A stretch of 40,937 nucleotides of DNA from Symbiodinium natans (GCA_905221605.1 CAJNDS010002677.1:220001-260937); one strand, 5' to 3'. Positions 10,141 through 21,204 are shown, counted from the stretch's first letter. Made by a program: numbers and translations. Notes: a model not told the origin generated them from the letters alone.

Positions 10141-11340
10141 TGCCGTCGCTTTTATGGGGGCTGGGTGCGTCGGGCGGGTGCAGAATGCGCCCCCGCGCGC
10201 CGGCACCAGTTTTCGGCGGATCGGCTAACCCGGCGCGTGAAGCGCTTGTTCGCAACCGCCGGAAAAGCATACCGCCGTTCATTTTGGGGTTAGGGCTTAG
10301 CGGCGCATGTCAATCTGGAACGTGGGCAAGCAGGCAAAACCTGGCAGCCCGTGGTAAAGTCCTGTGTGCCGTTGTATTCCTACTTGAGCGCCTTCTCCGA
10401 GTTCTAATCTGAGACTCATGCGATCCAAATTTCGCATTTTTCGGCCTTGTTGCAAAATTAGATTTTCCCTCGTTGCAAAATAGCCCCTTACTCCTAGTTG
10501 CTTTGGACTACGAACAGTTGCTCTCTACATTCTAAAACACCTAGCGAGCACCTGGCGAACTAGAGGTCTTGGTGTTGCTGCAAGACCACGTAAGATCATG
10601 TCTACAATCAGCGTTAGTAGGTTTAGTCCCTGGCGCAAAACCGAGGATCTGATGTTGGGTAGGCCGCTCAACGCTATCCAAACGCGTAAATCCTTCAGTT
10701 CAAAGCTCTGACGTCCGTAGGCCTTCACACTGTTGAGCATCTTCCCTCTCAAGTATCCTTACTTGTGCCGGCTTGCCACACCGGGGCTCAAGCCTGCTGG
10801 CTGCTTTCTAGACTCCGAAAACGTTCAGAGCAATCGCTGCACTCACACTTTTGCTGTGGCGCTACCTTTCGCAGCCAGCAGCCTTCACCCCGCCTGAGAC
10901 AGAGTGCTTTGGCATTGTCCGCAGGAGCTGATACTAACCAGAACTTCTCTCCTGAAAATTCACCATAAGAGTCGGACGCACCGGCAAACCTCCTTGCATG
11001 ACCTTGGAGAGATCGTCGGAGGTTGCCGCATTGCAGCATGGCCTTTTGGCAGCATGAGCCTTGAATCACGCTTGCAAACTTTCCTTAACGCCACGAATGC
11101 CCCAGCTAGTCTCGTGAGACCCCCGGCCTGGAAGGTGTTGCCATTGAACTGGTAGAACAGATGCCCCCAGTAGCATATCAGCTTGTTTGCGACGCTGTTT
11201 CTGTTCTAAAGACTTTGTCCGTGCCTCGATACTCGCCTGTCCTTCGAGAAAAGGTCTGTAAGGCCCTTTGAAGCCCCTGTCTTCTCAACACCATGCAAAT
11301 GCTGACACTTGGAGCCTGCAGCCCTCAGGCAATCTCGGCC
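10141..11340. other. Right flank of retroelement and intergenic DNA
   Basis: GC-rich sequence continues to about 10290 and probably includes the 3' untranslated end of the retroelement. From about 10300 the composition becomes ordinary. No gene recognised; upstream exons or the promoter of the Rab gene may lie near the right end. Confidence 0.4.
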
Positions 11341-11367
11341 GAGGATGACTACGACTGCTTATGCAAG
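11341..11367 (+). CDS. Rab exon: N-terminal strand
   Basis: Reads EDDYDCLCK and joins in phase to VVLVG of the next exon across a 52-base intron (11368-11419, AAG|GT...AGAG|GTC). The 5' boundary and the start codon were not identified; the open frame extends somewhat upstream. Confidence 0.7.
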
Positions 11368-14300
11368 GTTCGAGCCCACAAGGCCAGTCGACCACCAGCT
11401 TGATGCAGTTGTTGCAGAGGTCGTGCTGGTGGGCGATGTGTCCGTCGGCAAGACCCACCTTTTGTCACGGTACATGAAGGACCGCAGAGTGATACAGAGA
11501 GGGTGATTGTATCACCCCAAACATGATCCTCGCACCTGTTTTGATGCCAGGACGACTTGCCCAAGGCCCGGGCCCCAGCGACCGCCTCACAAAATTCAGA
11601 GCTGGTTGATGAGCAGAAGTCGTCTAAGACCTCAGAAACCCAAACATAGATAAACTTGGCATGTAGAGTTTAGACTCCCGGTGTAGAAAAGTGTAAGGCG
11701 GTATGTCCGTGCATCCCCGTGCATCCCGCATATGGCTTAGTGTGGCCTTCCCTCATCCCGCTATTAAAGCTGTTGCTGTCTAATGCTGCCAATTCTTCGT
11801 GTGAGAACAGCGTGCACGTCCGGGAGTCACCAGGTGCAGAACGTGGTTTGCCAAAGGTGTTTTGCCACATCAAGTGCTGGGTTTAGACTTACCGGGAGCT
11901 TATCGAGAGGTCTTCTGTAGCGATGAGAAGACTTGCAGGGCTGTTCCAGGTCCACTTGCACAGTACTTGCTCAGTGCTCAGACACAGGGTTTTCCAGGGC
12001 TCAGGGTTCCTCTCTTACCGAAGTCTGGGCCCGGCCTCCTTGCAGCGCACACCAAACAAAACCAAGCTCAGCCACGCTCTTTCAGAACCCCTGCTGCTAC
12101 CACTGCGACCACTACACTGCGACCACTGCGACTCCAGCTTACCTCGTGAGAGCTGCGTGAGCTTGCGAGGCCCCAGCAGCCACGATCGGCGTGTGGAGCT
12201 TGGGTGTGTTTGCATGCGGGTCTTCAACGACGCAACTGGCAGCACCGGACTTGCAGCGCCTAAAGACCGCGCCAGCTGACAAAACTGGCAATCCGGCACA
12301 GAGCTCAGGTCGAGTTTGCGACGCGGGCCGCCCAGATTCTTAAATTGTGTGATGAGCAGTTTTGCAGGCATCTGCAGGCATCTGCAGGCATCTGCAGAGA
12401 CTTGTTGTCAGACGAGCTGCAGGAAGACTGTGCGGTTGGCATCCAGCGGCATGAATGTCAAGGCCCAGGGAAGTTCCGATTTGTGCTACATGGTTGCCAG
12501 GCCTGCTAGGCTTTCTTCCCGACTCAACGGGGACGCAAACCTTCAACACCTAGATTCCCGACTTTTTCCTCTCGACTCTTTACCTTAGAGGCTTGCACCG
12601 GAAGGTGGGGGTGAGAAGGAGGCGCTTCGGAGCGGGGAAGAGATAGCTGTTTATCTAGGCGGGTCTGGATGCTTTTCTTTTGTTGCCAGGGAGGTCGTGC
12701 GTTTTATCGTGAGAGCGCTGCATGCCCTGCGAAAGGGCGATGACATCCCTCACTCGTGCATGCGCCAGCCATGCTCAGGATGATGGCTTGCTAATCATGC
12801 TTATACTGTCTGCGTGCGCCGGGCATCATGGGGCAGATTCGGAAGAGAGGTAGGGGGGGATGGGGCGCCAGAGGAGCAGAGGGGCTGGGCCGGGGGGGAG
12901 CAAGAGAGCGGTTGGGGAGGGCCAGGGCGCGGGCCATCGAGCAAGACAGTGCCAATGCTTCTCGTCCAACGGTCCCTGCCTACAATACACGCTTGGCTTA
13001 CTATATACTATACTACGAAAGCGGCGATGATCGAAACGTTTCGTGTGTTGACCGCGTCCTGCAGGGGGAAAGCTGCAGGACAATAGCTGCAGGACAGCAG
13101 GCGAGCAGCAGGCCGCTCTACCAGAATGCGGTTCCAAAGCAGGCGTAAGGTGGGAAACTGCAGCCGGATACGGCCGCAACAGTGGCGGGGGGTACCAGCG
13201 CAAGAATGCTGCCTGCAATATCTGGACTGGAGGCTTGCTGCCATGAGCAACGTGCGAAAAAACCTCATTTGCTGGGTGCCCGTCTAGGAGCAGAAACACC
13301 TTGAATACTAGTCTACGATCCTCTATGCATGTCCCTTGAACAAATGAAGGGTGGGTGTAGGCCTTGTGGAAGCTTGTTTCGTTGGTTCTCCTGCGACAGG
13401 CGCAAATCTGGGACACCGCGGGCCAGGCTAGCCCATGGCAAGTGCTGAACCCGCGTCCCGATGATCCGATATCGTAACCGCTACACCCATGGAGCAGGAA
13501 CGCTACCGGGCCATCACGAGGGCACACTACCGGCGGGCTGCGGGGGCCCAGCTAGCCTGGCTTAAAGAGAAGCATGTTGTGGGGTGTTGAGTGTTGAATG
13601 CTGCTCGTGAAGGTCCATGCCAACATTTCTTGCAACTGTTTACGACAAAGAGCATGGTGATCCTGTGCACTCGCCCTGTTCCATCACTCTTGACTTAGTC
13701 AGCATCCTGTAGTCATGTATTCGTTGATCTCTGTTTGAGTCGACACATGCTCGAAGCTCAGAGTGGCTGACCGCATTTATCGCTCTGTACTTCAAAAACC
13801 ATGCACGGAGTCCTTATGGGACAGTGTCACCAAAATGCCCGCAACGTTTAAGCCAGGCCATTATGGTCTACGACGTTACAAGGCGGGGATCCTCACTTGT
13901 CCTGAACGGCACGTCTCGTGGCTCGTAGTGTCGTCAGCGGCCAATCAGCCTGGTTCAGCCCGGTAAGCTCCTTGAGCTTGACGAGCAAGGTCAGAAACCT
14001 TCAGGAGTTGCAGCTCGTGGGTCAGGAACTCGAGCGGGGCATAGGTATGTCTGGGGATTGCTTGCGATTTGCCTCGAATGATCTGGGGTCAATTAGCATC
14101 CAGGAAGACTGCTCATGACCATAAGCGCGAGAAACGGTTGCACCAGCTTTACATGAGCCCCTGAATGCACGCCATCCACAAAAGTGAAGCCCAGCCCTTT
14201 GACTGCACTTCTGAGTACGCTCTGAGGTCCAGGAGGTGCGAGAAGGACTGCGAGAGAGACCTTTTGGCTTTCTGCGGTGCTTAGAATCTCCCCATCTCTC

Positions 14301-16090
14301 CCCACACAGTTGTGTTGGCTTCAAAGTTCTCACGCGGCTGGGCCTCGTATGGGAGAGCACAGGGGAGAGCACTGGAGAATCGTTCTCTGTTTTGCTGCAT
14401 CCTTATTCCAGGGGCCCTGGAGATCCTATTGACATGCCTCGCACGAGCTGTTTTCATCCAAAGAATGTCGATCTGCCTAGCGTCACTGGCGTCCTTGAAG
14501 CGGGCAAGCCTGTCCACGTCGTGGAGCCCGCCTTCTATTCTCCAACATACACAAAACTCAGCCTCTAACCGGCACAATCATGCCCGCCAACTGCAGAGCA
14601 ACAAAGAAAACAGAAAGCACAGATACCTTGCAGCCTGTACTTTCACAAGGAGCCTCCCCCGACGCTGTCATCGTGCTGGTGGGCAACAAGGTGCTTGACT
14701 TTTTCGGGGTTTCGTATCTGTGGATGTTGGGATTGGGGTTTGGGGTTAAGGTTGGGCATTTTTCGGTCATCTTGCATTCCTCCGGTTTGGCAGCGCCTTG
14801 GATTGCAGCGACTGGTAGTTGCTGTCATGGCAGCTGTATTGCCCATATATTCATCGCTGAATTGTTTGGCCCTTGTTGTCGCCAACGAGCGTGTGCTGGC
14901 ATGTAGGACCATCCCGAAACTATGCCAGAGAGACCAAGTGTGCATTGCAATCAACGTGCAACTCTTGGCATACTCTTGGCCATCACGTTTCTTCATCTAT
15001 TAGGAAGGCATTTTGCCCAAACTCGCGCAGTAGTTCAAGCAAGTAGATGCTGCTAGCGAAGGAAAACAAACACGTTGCCTGGGACACGAAGGCGGTGAAA
15101 AATTGCCATCATCTGCCAGTGAGATCGTAGCTAGATGCACAGCACAAGACACAAAAAATCAGCCAAACCCTTTTCCGTTCCACAGCTTTTCACAAGGTCG
15201 ACCTGGTTGAACAAGATCCTTCTTTGCGGCAGGCCTGGCCGCGTGAAAGATTGAGGCGGTTGTAGCTGCCAGCTGCGGCTTTCAATTCCAGCTTCTAGTG
15301 TTGTGCAGACTGGCTTGGCATGTGCAACTTTGGTTTGAAATCCTGGTCTGTTGTCAATTAGAGGAGGGGTCTTTGTTTTCAATCCGAAGGAAACGCAGGC
15401 CGGTGGCCCACCACTCAAAGAAATTTCACACTCACCCATGCAAGCAACATGCAACCATGATGCGAAACACATGCAAGCGCAATATTCTCAGAGGCTGTTT
15501 GGGTTTGGTAGCAGCCCCGATTGAGGAGAGACTACCCCCCCGACCGGTCCCCTGTCTGACTCCTAAAACGGGCACCCAGCCGGTCAGGAGGTTCTCGCTA
15601 CCATTCTACACGTGTCGCAAGCAGCAGGATAGTAACACATGGATCCCACTGAGCGACGATTGAGCGCATTTGAAGGCTTCAGCGGGTTGGTGTTTGTCAA
15701 TGTTCCATATTGTTTCCTCGGTCCCTTTTGATTTCGCTTCTTGTCAGGTCTACCACGATGTGGCGCAGGAGTTTGCGCGACAACATGGCCCGAGCCCTAG
15801 GCGCTGTGCCTTGCAGCGAGCGCGAGGGGCTATTGAACTGCAATCGTCGCACCTTTCAATTCATGCCGAGGCCTTCATTTCGTTGAGGCCTGTCGTGGCA
15901 CCGCGAAGCTCAGAGATGCTCCGAGTATGTGGCTGTTACGTCGTTTGCACATTGTTTGCTGCTGGGTCTTCGGCCTTTTTAAGAAGCTCAAGACCCCTCG
16001 CGTGATCTCATGTGGTTATCTGCCTTTTTGCAGGCTTCGGCGGTCTCCGGAACGAATGTGCGCGACGCCTTCGAGCAGCTCCTTGAGGAG
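11341..16090 (+). CDS. Rab-type small GTPase gene, at least 12 small exons
   Basis: Coding pieces of one Rab-family GTPase occur in the correct N-to-C order on one strand: an N-terminal strand and P-loop (VVLVGDVSVGKTHLLSRYMK), switch I (ATIGV), the DTAGQ motif (AQIWDTAGQ), switch II (ERYRAITRAHYRRAAG), AIMVYDVT, VREGLRE, the G4 motif (VIVLVGNK then VDLVEQD), VYHDVAQEFARQHG, and G5 (EASAVSG, NVRDAFEQLLEE). Exons: to 11367, 11420-11479, 12170-12193, 13400-13426, 13498-13545, 13857-13882, 14233-14257, 14650-14690, 15197-15232, 15748-15787, 15871-15887, 16034-16090. Rab proteins cycle between GDP and GTP and direct vesicle traffic. Introns have GT or GC donors and AG acceptors. Not found: the start codon, the piece after switch I, the piece with the SF...W motif, and the C-terminal prenylated cysteines. 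Whether the gene is intact therefore cannot be decided. Confidence 0.85.
11420..11479 (+). CDS. Rab exon: P-loop
   Basis: Twenty codons, VVLVGDVSVGKTHLLSRYMK, with the G1 phosphate-binding motif GDVSVGKT. The exon ends AAG before GACCGC (a GA donor) or one base later. Confidence 0.9.
12170..12193 (+). CDS. Rab exon: switch I
   Basis: After a TTGCGAG acceptor the frame reads APAATIGV, the effector-loop threonine motif of Rab proteins. The next bases continue as VELG only if two bases (an extra GT) are skipped, then read MRVFNDATG. Either an intron begins here (a GC donor at GGCGTG is possible) or the exon has a 2-base insertion. Its distance to the P-loop exon (690 bases) is consistent with the order. 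Confidence 0.6.
12365..12400. repeat. Tandem decamer GGCATCTGCA
   Basis: Between three and four consecutive copies, inside what should be an intron of the Rab gene. Confidence 0.9.
13400..13426 (+). CDS. Rab micro-exon: DTAGQ motif, 27 nt
   Basis: Nine codons, AQIWDTAGQ, between ACAG| and |GCTAGC. This is the G3 motif with the catalytic glutamine. The following intron is 71 bases (13427-13497), GC to AG. Confidence 0.9.
13498..13545 (+). CDS. Rab exon: switch II
   Basis: Sixteen codons, ERYRAITRAHYRRAAG, follow GAGCAG|. They join in phase to the DTAGQ exon, giving the Rab signature WDTAGQERYRAI. Ends GGG|GCCCAG (GC donor). Confidence 0.9.
13857..13882 (+). CDS. Rab exon: central beta-strand
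   Basis: Reads AIMVYDVT after AGCCAG|GCC. This is the strand that normally follows switch II (GA.LVYD.T). The intron before it is 311 bases. The exon ends at ACAAG|GCGG. Confidence 0.8.
14233..14257 (+). CDS. Rab exon: helix before G4 (tentative)
   Basis: Reads EVREGLRE after GTCCAG|. It fits the WL.E.RE helix that precedes the G4 strand. The exact 3' end is ambiguous, and the expected preceding tryptophan-containing exon was not found between 13883 and 14232. Confidence 0.5.
14650..14690 (+). CDS. Rab exon: G4 strand, VIVLVGNK
   Basis: Reads ASPDAVIVLVGNK after TTCACAAG|. The NK of the guanine-specificity motif NKxD ends this exon and the D comes from the next, across a 506-base intron. 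The intron is flanked by the 7-base direct repeat ACAAGGT. Confidence 0.85.
15197..15232 (+). CDS. Rab exon: G4 completion, VDLVEQD
   Basis: Twelve codons, VDLVEQDPSLRQ. They complete NKVDL of the G4 motif. Bounded by CACAAG| and |GCCTGG (GC donor). Confidence 0.85.
15748..15787 (+). CDS. Rab exon: alpha-4 helix
   Basis: Reads VYHDVAQEFARQH plus the first base of a glycine codon, after TTGTCAG|. Matches the R.V...EA..FA...G helix that comes before G5 in Rab proteins. Ends |GCCCGAG (GC donor). Confidence 0.8.
15871..15887 (+). CDS. Rab micro-exon of 17 nt: GLHFVE
   Basis: GCCTTCATTTCGTTGAG between CCGAG| and |GCCTGT. Joined to its neighbours it gives QHGLHFVEASAVSG with no frame error, which is the G.xF.E.SA pattern of Rab proteins at G5. 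Introns on either side are 83 and 146 bases, both GC to AG. Confidence 0.75.
16034..16090 (+). CDS. Rab exon: G5 and final helix
   Basis: Nineteen codons after TTTTTGCAG|, starting ASAVSGTNVRDAFEQLLEE. Contains the SA of the G5 motif and the helix that precedes the hypervariable tail. Ends GAGGAG|GCAGCG (GC donor). The tail with prenylated cysteines was not found downstream. Confidence 0.9.
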
Positions 16091-17434
16091 GCAGCGCTCG
16101 TTTGATGTTTCTTTTGCATTCTGGGCGTGCTGCTTCGGGGTTTGTTGGGTACCGGAGAGGGGGCGGGTGGTCTGATGCATGAGTCGCATGGTCTGTAGGG
16201 CGCCCGCGACTGCACGCACGCGCACACACACACACACATAGATGGAGGGCTTAGCCTTGATCAGTCGTGAGGCCATGGCAGGTAAAACCGCACTTGCATG
16301 TGACAAAAGGCTTTGTCTGACTTGGGTGACAATGCCACCAGGCACTGAACACTACTTCACACACGTGGAGAATAGCCAATTATTTCACCCATACTTCCTA
16401 AAGTGGCATCATCATCCCGAAGCGACGGTTTCCTCGCAGAATGTATCAAGTTATGGTGCGCGGTTTGTATGAGACAAGGCCCATCATGATGTCTGAGAGT
16501 GAACGAGCCAGACTGGAGCACTGAACGGGAGATGCAAACACCAGCAGAAGCAGCGCTAACCAGTTGTTCACCGAGCATCTGTGAGAACAAGTGCAGAACT
16601 TGCGCCGCCCTCAAAAGTAGTAGAGGCTGGCTACCCACCTCGCGGGACACCATCATTATACGAGGATGGTAACCACAAGCCATGAATCCCTGTGTGAGTA
16701 TGACGCGAGATAAACAAGCCTCCGAACGACGGACTGCAAAGAAGATCTATCGGGCAGATGCTGCTGTCAACCCGGGACACATCAGAAACCGATAAAGACG
16801 ACAGTGTCCGACCCGGACCCTGCGCTTCGCAAAGTTTTATAAAGCATGCATCATCCAAGTGACGTGGGCAGAGCAGCTGCTGACACCGATTTCTATACCA
16901 GGGGATGAGAACCTAACCAACGCGTCCCACGTAAGCATATTCTGTGCCACCGATGTAGACCCACAAGCTCCAAATCACAAGATACCCAGGAAGCAGCTCT
17001 TCAGCTTCGGGTTTCAGGTGCCGTTTTTAACCTCACCTGCACGTTAGCGTCTACCCCAAAGCTGTCTCTTTCAGATGCAGGTGGTTTCGAAAGCACCGAA
17101 GGAGCTGCCTCCCCAGAATGCGCAGACTTGAGCTTACTTAGAAGTTACTTAGAAGCGAGATCTCACAGGTGCAGCGCTACCAGCACAGTGTATGATTCCA
17201 TGTACAGTGTCGGTACGCCCTCATACATTTTCCCCGATCGGAGGAGGGGGCGGGTTTTGTGGTTATGGGCCATAAGAGTCTAAGCCCTGAAGCTGAAACC
17301 CTAGAAACGTAAACCCTGAGACCTCAGAGTTAAGGCGCTACGGCCCGAAAACCATAACAAGCCAAAGGGGCCAAAAGTCTAAAATTCCATAGCCCGCACC
17401 CACTGATTCCAGCGCGCGGAAACAGGGACTGCGC
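16091..17434. other. No recognised gene
   Basis: The Rab C-terminal exon should lie here but I could not identify it. A short CA run lies at 16211-16232. The rest shows no domain. Confidence 0.4.
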
Positions 17435-17435
17435 A

Positions 17436-17604
17436 CCGCTAAACCCGCTAAACCCGCTAAACCCGCTAAACCCGCTAAACCCGCTAAACCCGCTAAACCC
17501 GCTAAACCCGCTAAGCCCGCTAAACCCGCTAAACCGCACCGATAAACCCGCTAAACCCGCTAAACCCGCAAAACCCACTAAACCCGCTAAACCCGCTAAG
17601 CTGC
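17436..17604. repeat. Telomere-like 9-mer array (AAACCCGCT)n
   Basis: About 16 units of AAACCCGCT in two blocks separated by a short degenerate interval around 17530. The unit is the plant/dinoflagellate-type telomere repeat AAACCCT with GC inserted before the final T. Degenerate AAACCCT-like copies sit just upstream (17285-17330). Confidence 0.9.
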
Positions 17605-18910
17605 ACTGTAAAATTCTAACACCCCAACCCTGCACCCCTGCTTTGGGTGTCTACAAAGGGTCGGACCATGGAGTTCAGAATGCTGCAGTGCTGGGGCGGG
17701 GGTCGATCTGAGAAGTACAGTGGCCTCTGGGCATCTTCTCAACTTTCCTCAGAGGTCCAAGGGCCAGATGTTTTCGCGAGGCTCCCAGTCAGGTCACGTT
17801 GCTTCGAGCATGCAAGAAGGGACGGCAATCGCAAGAGCTTGAAGCTTTAATCATCCCACGGAGACCGTGAGATCAGTGAGATCAGTGAGATCCACGTTAT
17901 GAGGTCTGGCGGCATGTCGATCGACAAGTCGGCAGTGCCCTGGGCTGCACGACTTGCCTGAACTGTGGGTGCATGGGGTGAGGGGGCAGCCGTGGGTGGG
18001 CTTCTGCGTAGGTCTGCGAGGCGACATGTCTTCTGTCTGTGGTGACACTCTGGTTCTCTACTCACCATCAGATGGCATTCATCATCACCCCACGACGGCC
18101 ACCCTCAAGTTGATGATGTTTGGCTTGGCCCGTTTTCTTTCAGAAAATCGTTTTGAACCTTCGAATCCAAAATGGGGAACCAGGTTGGAGAGGGGCATGA
18201 GTTGCGTCCCGGATGCCTCAGGTGACAATCTCGCCAACCAACGGCACTCGACATTCTTCAGGAGCTGCAGTGGAGCGAGAGTCTACGTTGTTTGATACTT
18301 GAATAATTACCGACGAAAAAACATGTATTGTAGTTCTGTGAAGTTTCTTGCCGAAGTGCAATCCGAACTGGAACGGGAAGGTGCAGAAGTCTCGAGGAAC
18401 TGACAGCGCTGTCGACCATTCGTCGAGAGCGTTGTCGTCTTGACCGATGGTTGACAACACAATGCAATAGGCTCTCTCAGACGCTGCAGGCTGCGACTAC
18501 TGCGGCTAGCGCTGACACTTCACTCGCCCCGCCAAACTTCGTGTCTCACCTACGGGTTGGTTGCGAGTGATGTGAAAAAAGAGTGGGTGGATTTATGGTT
18601 ATGGAAAACGCAGACATGACTCCCAAGGGACACCTGACATTTTAGCAGATGCCGTGTGTTTAGAACTAGCTGCGCGTGGTGTGCCCAGTTGGGAGGCCAA
18701 GTTTGAGAAGGTCTTGTGCACCAACGTGTCCATTTGCTAAGGCTTTGTCGTACGTCATAGATCTCGTCTCAAAATTCAGCAATGCACGGCAGAGCCCGGT
18801 GACAGAGTCACGAGTGACTTTCGCCGGAGTCTGACCTCTGACACTTTCCGGAAATGAAAGGCTTTTTCGAGCGGCTTTGGAAAACCAATTCGCAAACAAC
18901 ATTTAGTGCG
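17605..18910. other. No recognised gene
   Basis: No domain recognised on either strand. GAGATCAGT is repeated three times near 17868-17892. Confidence 0.4.
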
Positions 18911-18968
18911 CTCATGCGCACATTCGCTCATGCGCACATTCGCTCATGCGCACATTCGCTCATGCGCT
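18910..18968. repeat. 16-bp tandem repeat, about 3.5 units
   Basis: CATGCGCACATTCGCT is repeated in tandem. Confidence 0.9.
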
Positions 18969-19201
18969 CAATCATCAAGTCGCGTGGCGGGCATTTAGCT
19001 ACTTGTTCGCCCGCTAGAATGTGGATGTTTTCGGCTGGTGCTGTTTGTGTTTCCCTTTTTTCTCGGCCAGCCGCATGCCGAGGAGAAACAATCAAAGCCC
19101 CGCGTGCTTTTCTTGTTGCGGAACAATGGCCGGGCGTGTGCCGGACAAAAACTCCGCGGCCGTAAGTTTTCTGCTGGGCCAGACAAGTGCCGAACACAAA
19201 A

Positions 19202-19225
19202 AGCACGCGCCCCTGGACGCGTGCT
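19202..19225. other. Perfect 8-bp inverted repeat (hairpin)
   Basis: AGCACGCG and CGCGTGCT flank an 8-base loop. No adjacent gene or T-run, so no function is assigned. Confidence 0.6.
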
Positions 19226-19489
19226 GAACAAAAATGATGTGAGTGAGAAAATGTTCGCCGCTTTCACTTGATTTTTAAGGCATGCAAAGTTTGATTGTAA
19301 AGAAGACCATGAGGACTTGCATGAAAAACATGCATGGTGTTTGCGAATGGGGGGGCCCCGCAAAAGACTCAAACATTCAAGCACTAGCGATCACCCCGGC
19401 GAATTCCGACTGCGGGGATTTGGGCCATTTTGGGCCCATTTGCTCAGGTGTTTTTTGGTGTGGCTTGGCTTGGCTCGGCTTGGCTCCGC

Positions 19490-20120
19490 TTGGCGTTTGC
19501 GTGCTCAAATGGGGGAGGCTGCCCGCCCCCCTAAGCCGCGCAAGCTTTGCTTCCGCACCCTGTGAGTCCCTTCCAGACCAACCCATAATGCGAGCATCAT
19601 GCCTGCAGCTCTCGAGGGGCCTAGAGCAGCTTAAGCCTGGAGCTCTCGAAGGGGGCCTAAAGAAGGCGAAGCTTGGAGCTCTCGAGGTCCTTCATAACAT
19701 GCACCAAAATATGGATCCAGCTTCCGGAAGACTTTTTCCGGTAGGGCAAGCTTGCTTCCAACACTCCATGAATCTTTTCCGAACCCATCATGCGAGCATT
19801 GCGTTTGCCGTTTGCAAATGGGGGCGAACCCCCCAACCCCCCCGTTTGAGCCGTGCAAGCTATCCCTTTAAAGCACATCATGCGAGCGGTGTTTTTTGCA
19901 AATGGGAGGGGGGGGGGGGGGCTGCGTTTGCTTGTTTTGCACATGCGGAGGCGGGGGGCCGCTTGATGTTTTAAGCCGTGCAAGCAAGTTTCGAGAGAAT
20001 ATGTTTAAGCCGTGCAAACTTGCGCTCCACAGCATGTGAAGTCCTACCAGACCCATCATGTGAGCGTGGTGTTTGCAAAGGGGGGGGGGGGGGCGGCTGT
20101 GCCTCCCCCTTGACCCCCCC
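19490..20120. repeat. Degenerate long-unit repeat array with poly-G spacers
   Basis: Imperfect units recur with the elements CCATCATGCGAGC, GTGTTTGCAAATGGGGG, a poly-G or poly-C run, then GAGCCGTGCAAGC. Copies start near 19585, 19790, 19877 and 20055; spacing is irregular. Frames crossing it encode no recognisable protein. It looks like an old tandem or dispersed repeat family. Confidence 0.65.
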
Positions 20121-20710
20121 ACCTGAGGTTACTTCAAAAGCATAGGCATGGTGGCATAGTTGCTGGGCACACCTTCGTGTCGCAGCTGCTTTGCGGCTCA
20201 AGTCCAATGAAAGCATGGCTCCCTTGTTGAGGGAACCAATGGGAAGATGTCTAGCATGTCTCTCGGCTCTGCATCTGTAGGTCGGGTTGTTGTTGGACCA
20301 TGCAGCAAACTTAGATGCTGCCACGGCACGTGTGGAACCAATTTGGTGTTGCTGATGCAAATACTATGGAGCATGTCAAGAACATGTGGACCATGTCAAT
20401 AACATGTGCCATGCTGCCTCGTGTATGCTGTTTGCTGCTTAAACTAAACTGAAACATGGCAGTGTAGGGCGGTCATGTGTGACCTGCCTAAGTTCTATAC
20501 ATAGCGACCGCGTCGGCACGATGCAGCAGAAACGAACAGCAGGACCGATGCAAGCCAATCCAAGATCTGCGTTGTGCAAAACGGGAAGCATGGTGAAACT
20601 AGATCTAGCAGGCTTTCTGCTTTGATGTGCCACTGCGAAATATTTTCTGGCAGGGTACTTCGAGGTGTGCCTTCTGTCACCTCGCCGCTTGCTCGCGGGC
20701 GTGCAGGGCC

Positions 20711-20850
20711 GGCCCCGACGCCGCCGACACCGACGCCGACGAAACGCCGACGCCGACGGCGACACCGACGCCGCCGACGCCGACGCCGGCGACGCCGACG
20801 CCGACGCCGATGCCTTCGACGACGCGAACGCCGACGAAACCTTGGTCATA
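20711..20850. repeat. GACGCC-rich imperfect hexamer/trimer array
   Basis: Repeated CGACGC and GCCGAC units. The same flavour recurs at 21608-21645. All frames are open, which reflects composition and not a gene. Confidence 0.85.
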
Positions 20851-20939
20851 GTGACGGATCATGCGGTACTAATGACGAACTTGTTGGCTGCTAATACCGA
20901 ATCGGTCGGTTCTGAACAGATTGGCATCAGCCTTCTGAG

Positions 20940-21204
20940 CCTTATAAGCTCCAAAATGCGGATTCCCACACTTTCTTTCGGGTTTGGGGATCCCCTGTCA
21001 GAGGCTTGGAGGGGGGGGGCACACGGGAATCCGCATTTTGGGCCTTTTGCACTTTTGGGCCTTAAAAGGTCCAAATGCCCCTGTCAGAGGCTTACAAGGC
21101 ATGATACGGGCTTAGGAGGGGGGGCCTTCTGGGCCTTAAAAGGTCCAAAATGCGGATTCCCACACTTTCTTTCGGGTTTGGGGATCTCCTGTCAGAGGCT
21201 TGTA
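20940..21204. repeat. Pair of about 69-bp direct repeats with inverted piece between
   Basis: 20940-21008 and 21134-21202 are nearly identical (shared core CCAAAATGCGGATTCCCACA and CTGTCAGAGGCTTG). Between them, at about 21026-21040, is an inverted copy of the AATGCGGATTCC core, and the phrase CCTGTCAGAGGCTTA occurs again at about 21080. Confidence 0.85.

Noticed and set aside
12826-13527. 233-codon open frame on the - strand
   Set aside because: It overlaps the DTAGQ and switch II exons of the Rab gene in antisense, and its own product has no recognisable domain.
17436-17604. A true chromosome end
   Set aside because: Ordinary sequence continues on both sides and the unit is not the canonical telomere repeat.
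19202-19225. Hairpin as a transcription terminator
   Set aside because: No T-run, no adjacent gene and a eukaryotic context.
20187-20201. GCGGCTCAAG as another spliced-leader relic
   Set aside because: Only eight bases match the leader end and no coding sequence follows.
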